Part shown: positions 44,107 to 46,493 of the stretch, in pieces
Layout: the number at the start of each line of letters is the position of its first letter
How positions within the stretch are numbered: position 1 is the stretch's first letter
Notes under the pieces: generated by a model
Databases searched by the model: none
Seen by the model: the letters and a program-made list of their open reading frames with translations, nothing else
Told to the model about the DNA's origin: nothing
NCBI GenBank assembly: GCA_017854855.1
Contig: JAFMGZ010000032.1
Coordinates: 1-46,493 of the forward strand
Origin: Sulfitobacter sp.
Lineage (GTDB): Bacteria; Pseudomonadota; Alphaproteobacteria; Rhodobacterales; Rhodobacteraceae
Reading direction: 5' to 3'
Length of the DNA stretch: 46,493 bases
Translations under genes and position numbers: made by a program

Positions 44107-44286
44107 GTGTTTTCTCCACTCTTTCGAGACCCGGATGGGCCACTGGACACAAAGGCCGCGCATAGCGCTGCCCCATTTAGACGGCTATCTAGCCCGCTGG
44201 TCCCCTTGCGTCTAGATGCCAATCACGCGCAAAGGGTCGCAGTCTGGGGTTAAGATCATGGAAATCGGGACAATCTGTCGCCGTTT

Positions 44287-44895
44287 TCATGCCGGAGGGC
44301 GGGTTGCCTGCATCGAAGGACGCGAATCAAACGCCTCGTACCACGCCGCCAGCGCATCGTTCCCCTTGCGCCAGCCGCGTGCGTCATGGCGGAAATCAAC
44401 ATAGGCCAGCGCACAGGCAACAGACACCTGCCCCATGTCCAACGGACCGGACAAATGGCTCATCCAGCGGGTGTTCAGCGCGCTGCAGGCGCGGGCGATC
44501 TTGTTCCACTGCCCGTCGACCCATTCCGGCATCTGCTTATCCGCCGGGCGCATACGCGCCTCATAGGTCATCGCCAATGCGGCATCCAGAATACCATCCG
44601 CAGTGGCCTCCAGCGTCAAGATTTCCCAGTGCCGCGCATCTTTGCCATACAGCGTCCCCTTGGCGCGATCGTTCAGATAGGCACAGATGACACGGCTGTC
44701 ATACAGCGCAGGGCCCTCGGGCCGCTCCAGCGCAGGTACCTTGCCCAATGGGTTTGACGGCAACAGTGTTTCGTCAACGGCCAATGGCGTGGTCGCGACC
44801 GGCATCAGCGTCACATCGTCCAACTGCCCTGTCTCATGCAAAAGCACCATCACTTTGCGGACATAGGGAGAGGTGGGGGAATAGGCGAGTTTCAT
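44287..44895 (-). CDS. Glutathione S-transferase family protein
   Basis: 202 residues from ATG 44895 (MKLAYSPTSPYVRKVMV) behind AGGAG; the upstream extension is not family-like. The N-terminal thioredoxin-like domain begins with the SPTSPYVRK pattern and has the cis-Pro NPLGKVPALE near 58; the helical domain follows (DFRHDARGWRKGNDALAAWY near 170). The N-terminal Ser is at the usual position for beta/zeta-like classes. It conjugates glutathione to electrophiles or acts as a reductase; substrate unknown. Alone between petABC and the PaiB-like gene. Confidence 0.88.
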   Translation of the reverse strand: MKLAYSPTSPYVRKVMVLLHETGQLDDVTLMPVATTPLAVDETLLPSNPLGKVPALERPEGPALYDSRVICAYLNDRAKGTLYGKDARHWEILTLEATADGILDAALAMTYEARMRPADKQMPEWVDGQWNKIARACSALNTRWMSHLSGPLDMGQVSVACALAYVDFRHDARGWRKGNDALAAWYEAFDSRPSMQATRPPA

Positions 44896-44970
44896 TGAAT
44901 ATGCTCCTGCATTGAATGTCTGAACTATCGTGTGCGGCGCGGTCAGGCGCAATCGTCCGAATTTACTATT

Positions 44971-45603
44971 TTATGATCCGTCCCCATTGCCGGCACCCCG
45001 CATCATCGCCGCCAGAATATCTGCCTCGGCACCAAACCCATAAGCACTGGCATGATCGGCGGCAGAAATCCTGACCGCGTCCGGTTTGTTCTGGCCCAGC
45101 TTCCATGTGCCATCCACGCCGGTAATCCGCATCCGGCAGGGCACGATCATCCGCATCATCTTGTCCATCACCCCATCCGACATCTTGGCGGTTTTCCACG
45201 GCACCTTGGGCAGCAACCGGTCCTCATAGAATGCGGACTGCCGGTCCAGCAGGTCGTGCAATTCTGCCTGCGGGCGCAATTCAAGCGTACCTGTCAGGTG
45301 GACGGCCACGTAATTCCATGTCGGCACCTGATCGGTCATCCCGTACCAATCGGGCGAAATATAGCTGTCCGGCCCCGACACTGCGATCTTGGCGGTCAAC
45401 GGGTCCTGCAGCGCGCGCGCAATCGGGTTGGACCGTACCAGATGCAGCTCTGCCACCGTCCCATCCGCGCTGAGCAAAAAGGGCACATGGCTGAGCCATG
45501 GCGCATCAGGACCGTTTACCGCCAATACACCAAAACCCCGCTCGCGGGCGAAATCTAGGTTCTGAACCGCTTCGGCATCATGATAAATCGGGTTGGGATG
45601 CAT
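44971..45603 (-). CDS. FMN-binding PaiB-type regulator
   Basis: 210 residues starting MHPNPIYHDAEAVQNLDF. The PaiB (FMN_bind_2) pattern is clear: GVLAVNGPDAPWLSHVPFLL, HLVRSNPIARALQ, the GPDSYISPDWYG stretch near 85, and VPTWNYVAVHLTGTLEL. These flavin-binding split-barrel proteins are annotated as negative transcriptional regulators by analogy with Bacillus PaiB; whether this one binds DNA is uncertain. It is divergent from the FMN riboswitch and ribH gene, so a link to flavin supply is conceivable. Confidence 0.85.
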   Translation of the reverse strand: MHPNPIYHDAEAVQNLDFARERGFGVLAVNGPDAPWLSHVPFLLSADGTVAELHLVRSNPIARALQDPLTAKIAVSGPDSYISPDWYGMTDQVPTWNYVAVHLTGTLELRPQAELHDLLDRQSAFYEDRLLPKVPWKTAKMSDGVMDKMMRMIVPCRMRITGVDGTWKLGQNKPDAVRISAADHASAYGFGAEADILAAMMRGAGNGDGS

Positions 45604-45666
45604 GTTCTGGTCTCCTGTGACGGCACGTCCGCCCTTGCACAGAGCACAATCTCCTGACAGGCTACA

Positions 45667-45803
45667 AGGATTCTCAGGGCGGGGTGCAATTCCCCACCGG
45701 CGGTAGGGGGGTTCGCCCCCAAGCCCGCGAGCGGCCTTTTACGAGGTGTCAGCAGATCTGGTCGAATTCCAGAGCCGACGGTCATAGTCCGGATGAAAGA
45801 GAA
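45667..45803 (+). promoter_or_regulatory. FMN riboswitch (RFN element)
   Basis: The conserved blocks appear in order: AGGATTCTCAGGGCGGGGTG at 45667, CCCCACCGGCGGTA at 45692, AAGCCCGCGAGCG at 45721, GTCAGCAGATCTGGTC near 45748, GAGCCGACGGTCATAGTC near 45772, and the closing GGATGAAAGAGAA ending at 45803. It sits in front of ribH; when bound by FMN it should lower ribH expression. About 85 bases between it and the gene start leave room for an expression platform. Confidence 0.95.
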
Positions 45804-45887
45804 TGCACGCAATAGGCTGGCCCATGGTCCGGCTTCATTGCGCGTGAATCGCCTTGGGTGGACGTGTCTGGACCAAAGGAGATCACT

Positions 45888-46340
45888 ATGTCGACACATG
45901 GCAAAATTGCCCCCGCCCGCTTCGCCTTTATCAAAGCCCGCTGGCATGCGGATATCGTTGACCGCAGCCTGGAAGGTTTTACCCAACTCATCCCCACCGA
46001 CCAGATCGACGTCTTTGATGTGCCCGGTGCCTTTGAAATGCCCCTGATGGCACAGAAACTGGCATCCACCGGCAAATATCAGGCCGTGATCTGTGCCGCC
46101 TTCGTGGTGGATGGTGGCATCTACCGGCATGATTTTGTGGCTGGTGCGGTGGTCGATGGCCTGATGCGTGCGGGGATGGATACGGGCGTGCCTGTTCTGT
46201 CCGTCTCGCTCACGCCGCACAACTATCAGGAAACCGATCACCACAACGCCATCTACCGCGATCATTTTGTGACCAAGGGCCGCGAGGCCGCACAGGCCGC
46301 TTTGATGGTTCTCGAAGCGCATGGCATGGTGACCGCCTGA
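45888..46340 (+). CDS. ribH: 6,7-dimethyl-8-ribityllumazine synthase, type II
   Basis: 150 residues from ATG 45888 (MSTHGKIAPARFAFIKAR) behind AAAGGAG; a longer frame from 45858 lacks a ribosome site. Motifs IDVFDVPGAFEMPLMAQKL near 44, FVVDGGIYRHDFVAGAVVDG near 74 (His is the catalytic residue) and VPVLSVSLTPHNYQE near 104. The GGIYRHDFVA loop rather than GGVIRGDT marks the type II (RibH2) form known from Brucella and rhizobia. It condenses ArP with dihydroxybutanone phosphate to lumazine in riboflavin synthesis. Under the FMN riboswitch just upstream. Confidence 0.93.
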   Translation: MSTHGKIAPARFAFIKARWHADIVDRSLEGFTQLIPTDQIDVFDVPGAFEMPLMAQKLASTGKYQAVICAAFVVDGGIYRHDFVAGAVVDGLMRAGMDTGVPVLSVSLTPHNYQETDHHNAIYRDHFVTKGREAAQAALMVLEAHGMVTA

Positions 46341-46376
46341 CGGGCAGCGTCAGGCCTGCCATCCCTGATGGGCCCT

Positions 46377-46493
46377 CTATCCCAGATAGGCCTTCAATTC
46401 CGGCGGCGGGTTGTTCATCAATTCTGCCTCCGGTTGCGGTGCCTCTGCCCGACTTGTGCCAATCGCGCCAGAAGCAACCGGGCCAGTCGCAAC
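46377..46493 (-). CDS. C-terminal end of an unidentified protein
   Basis: On the minus strand 38 codons lead to TAG 46379-46377, ending with PPPELKAYLG. The visible part is Ala/Pro/Gly-rich and has no recognisable fold; the codon use resembles the other genes. The rest lies beyond the right edge, so nothing can be said of the function. It is convergent with ribH. Confidence 0.5.
   Translation of the reverse strand, partial: VATGPVASGAIGTSRAEAPQPEAELMNNPPPELKAYLG

Noticed and set aside
1..46493. CRISPR arrays, transposases, phage genes, rRNA
   Set aside because: None seen on reading both strands; the only repeats are the pair at 30070 and 40751 and the hairpin array at 7383.

Overview
The window is chromosomal DNA from an alphaproteobacterium, most likely a marine Rhodobacteraceae member of the Roseobacter group. 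This rests on the high GC with strong third-position bias, the petABC cytochrome bc1 operon, DUF1127 genes followed by CcsR/cuckoo-type stress RNAs, a glycolate oxidase glcDEF cluster, a type II lumazine synthase under an FMN riboswitch, and many conserved Rhodobacterales genes. Most of the content is ordinary core metabolism. No rRNA, phage, transposase or CRISPR array is visible.

Layout. 1-4294 (minus): a four-gene cluster of unknown function, in transcription order a coiled-coil (possibly TelA-like) protein, a small two-helix membrane protein, a conserved unknown protein and a AAA+ ATPase that runs off the left edge. 4409-7252: an MFS exporter, divergent from a succinate-semialdehyde dehydrogenase. 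7383-8077 (minus): two DUF1127 genes followed by an array of hairpins whose loops carry a CCTCCTCCC-like anti-Shine-Dalgarno motif, the last doubling as terminator. 8211-13916 (plus): a LysR regulator, a Cache-type chemoreceptor, and an ECF sigma factor overlapping a membrane-anchored von Willebrand A protein. 13948-15618 (minus): a small heat-shock protein with a candidate RpoH promoter, and a secreted trypsin-like protease. 15687-19757 (minus): glycolate oxidase glcDEF, with a palindromic operator candidate in front of it.

19907-20995: a DUF599 membrane protein and a small exported protein. 21020-24242 (minus): rlmH and rsfS (ribosome functions), an unknown Rossmann-like protein and an MscS channel. 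24507-30001 (plus): leuC and leuD, a membrane protein and an endonuclease/exonuclease/phosphatase-fold protein, then leuB. 30232-33357 (plus): glpD and glpK for glycerol use; then an enoyl-CoA hydratase on minus. 34427-38313 (plus): a NarL-type two-component system whose kinase is split by a +1 frameshift, and a DUF4214 protein with a type I secretion-like C terminus. The kinase operon and the DUF4214 gene share a C-rich/G-rich inverted repeat in their upstream regions. 38437-41227: tRNA-Lys, dapF, mtaB and a small monooxygenase-fold protein. 41334-44106 (minus): petABC. 44287-46493: a glutathione S-transferase, a PaiB-like FMN-binding protein, an FMN riboswitch with ribH, and the C-terminal end of an unidentified gene.

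The items that most deserve a second look are the CcsR-like RNA array, the AAA+/coiled-coil cluster, the frameshifted kinase with its shared candidate operator sites, and a pair of about 98-bp dispersed repeats at 30070 and 40751. All family calls come from reading motifs; no database search was possible.
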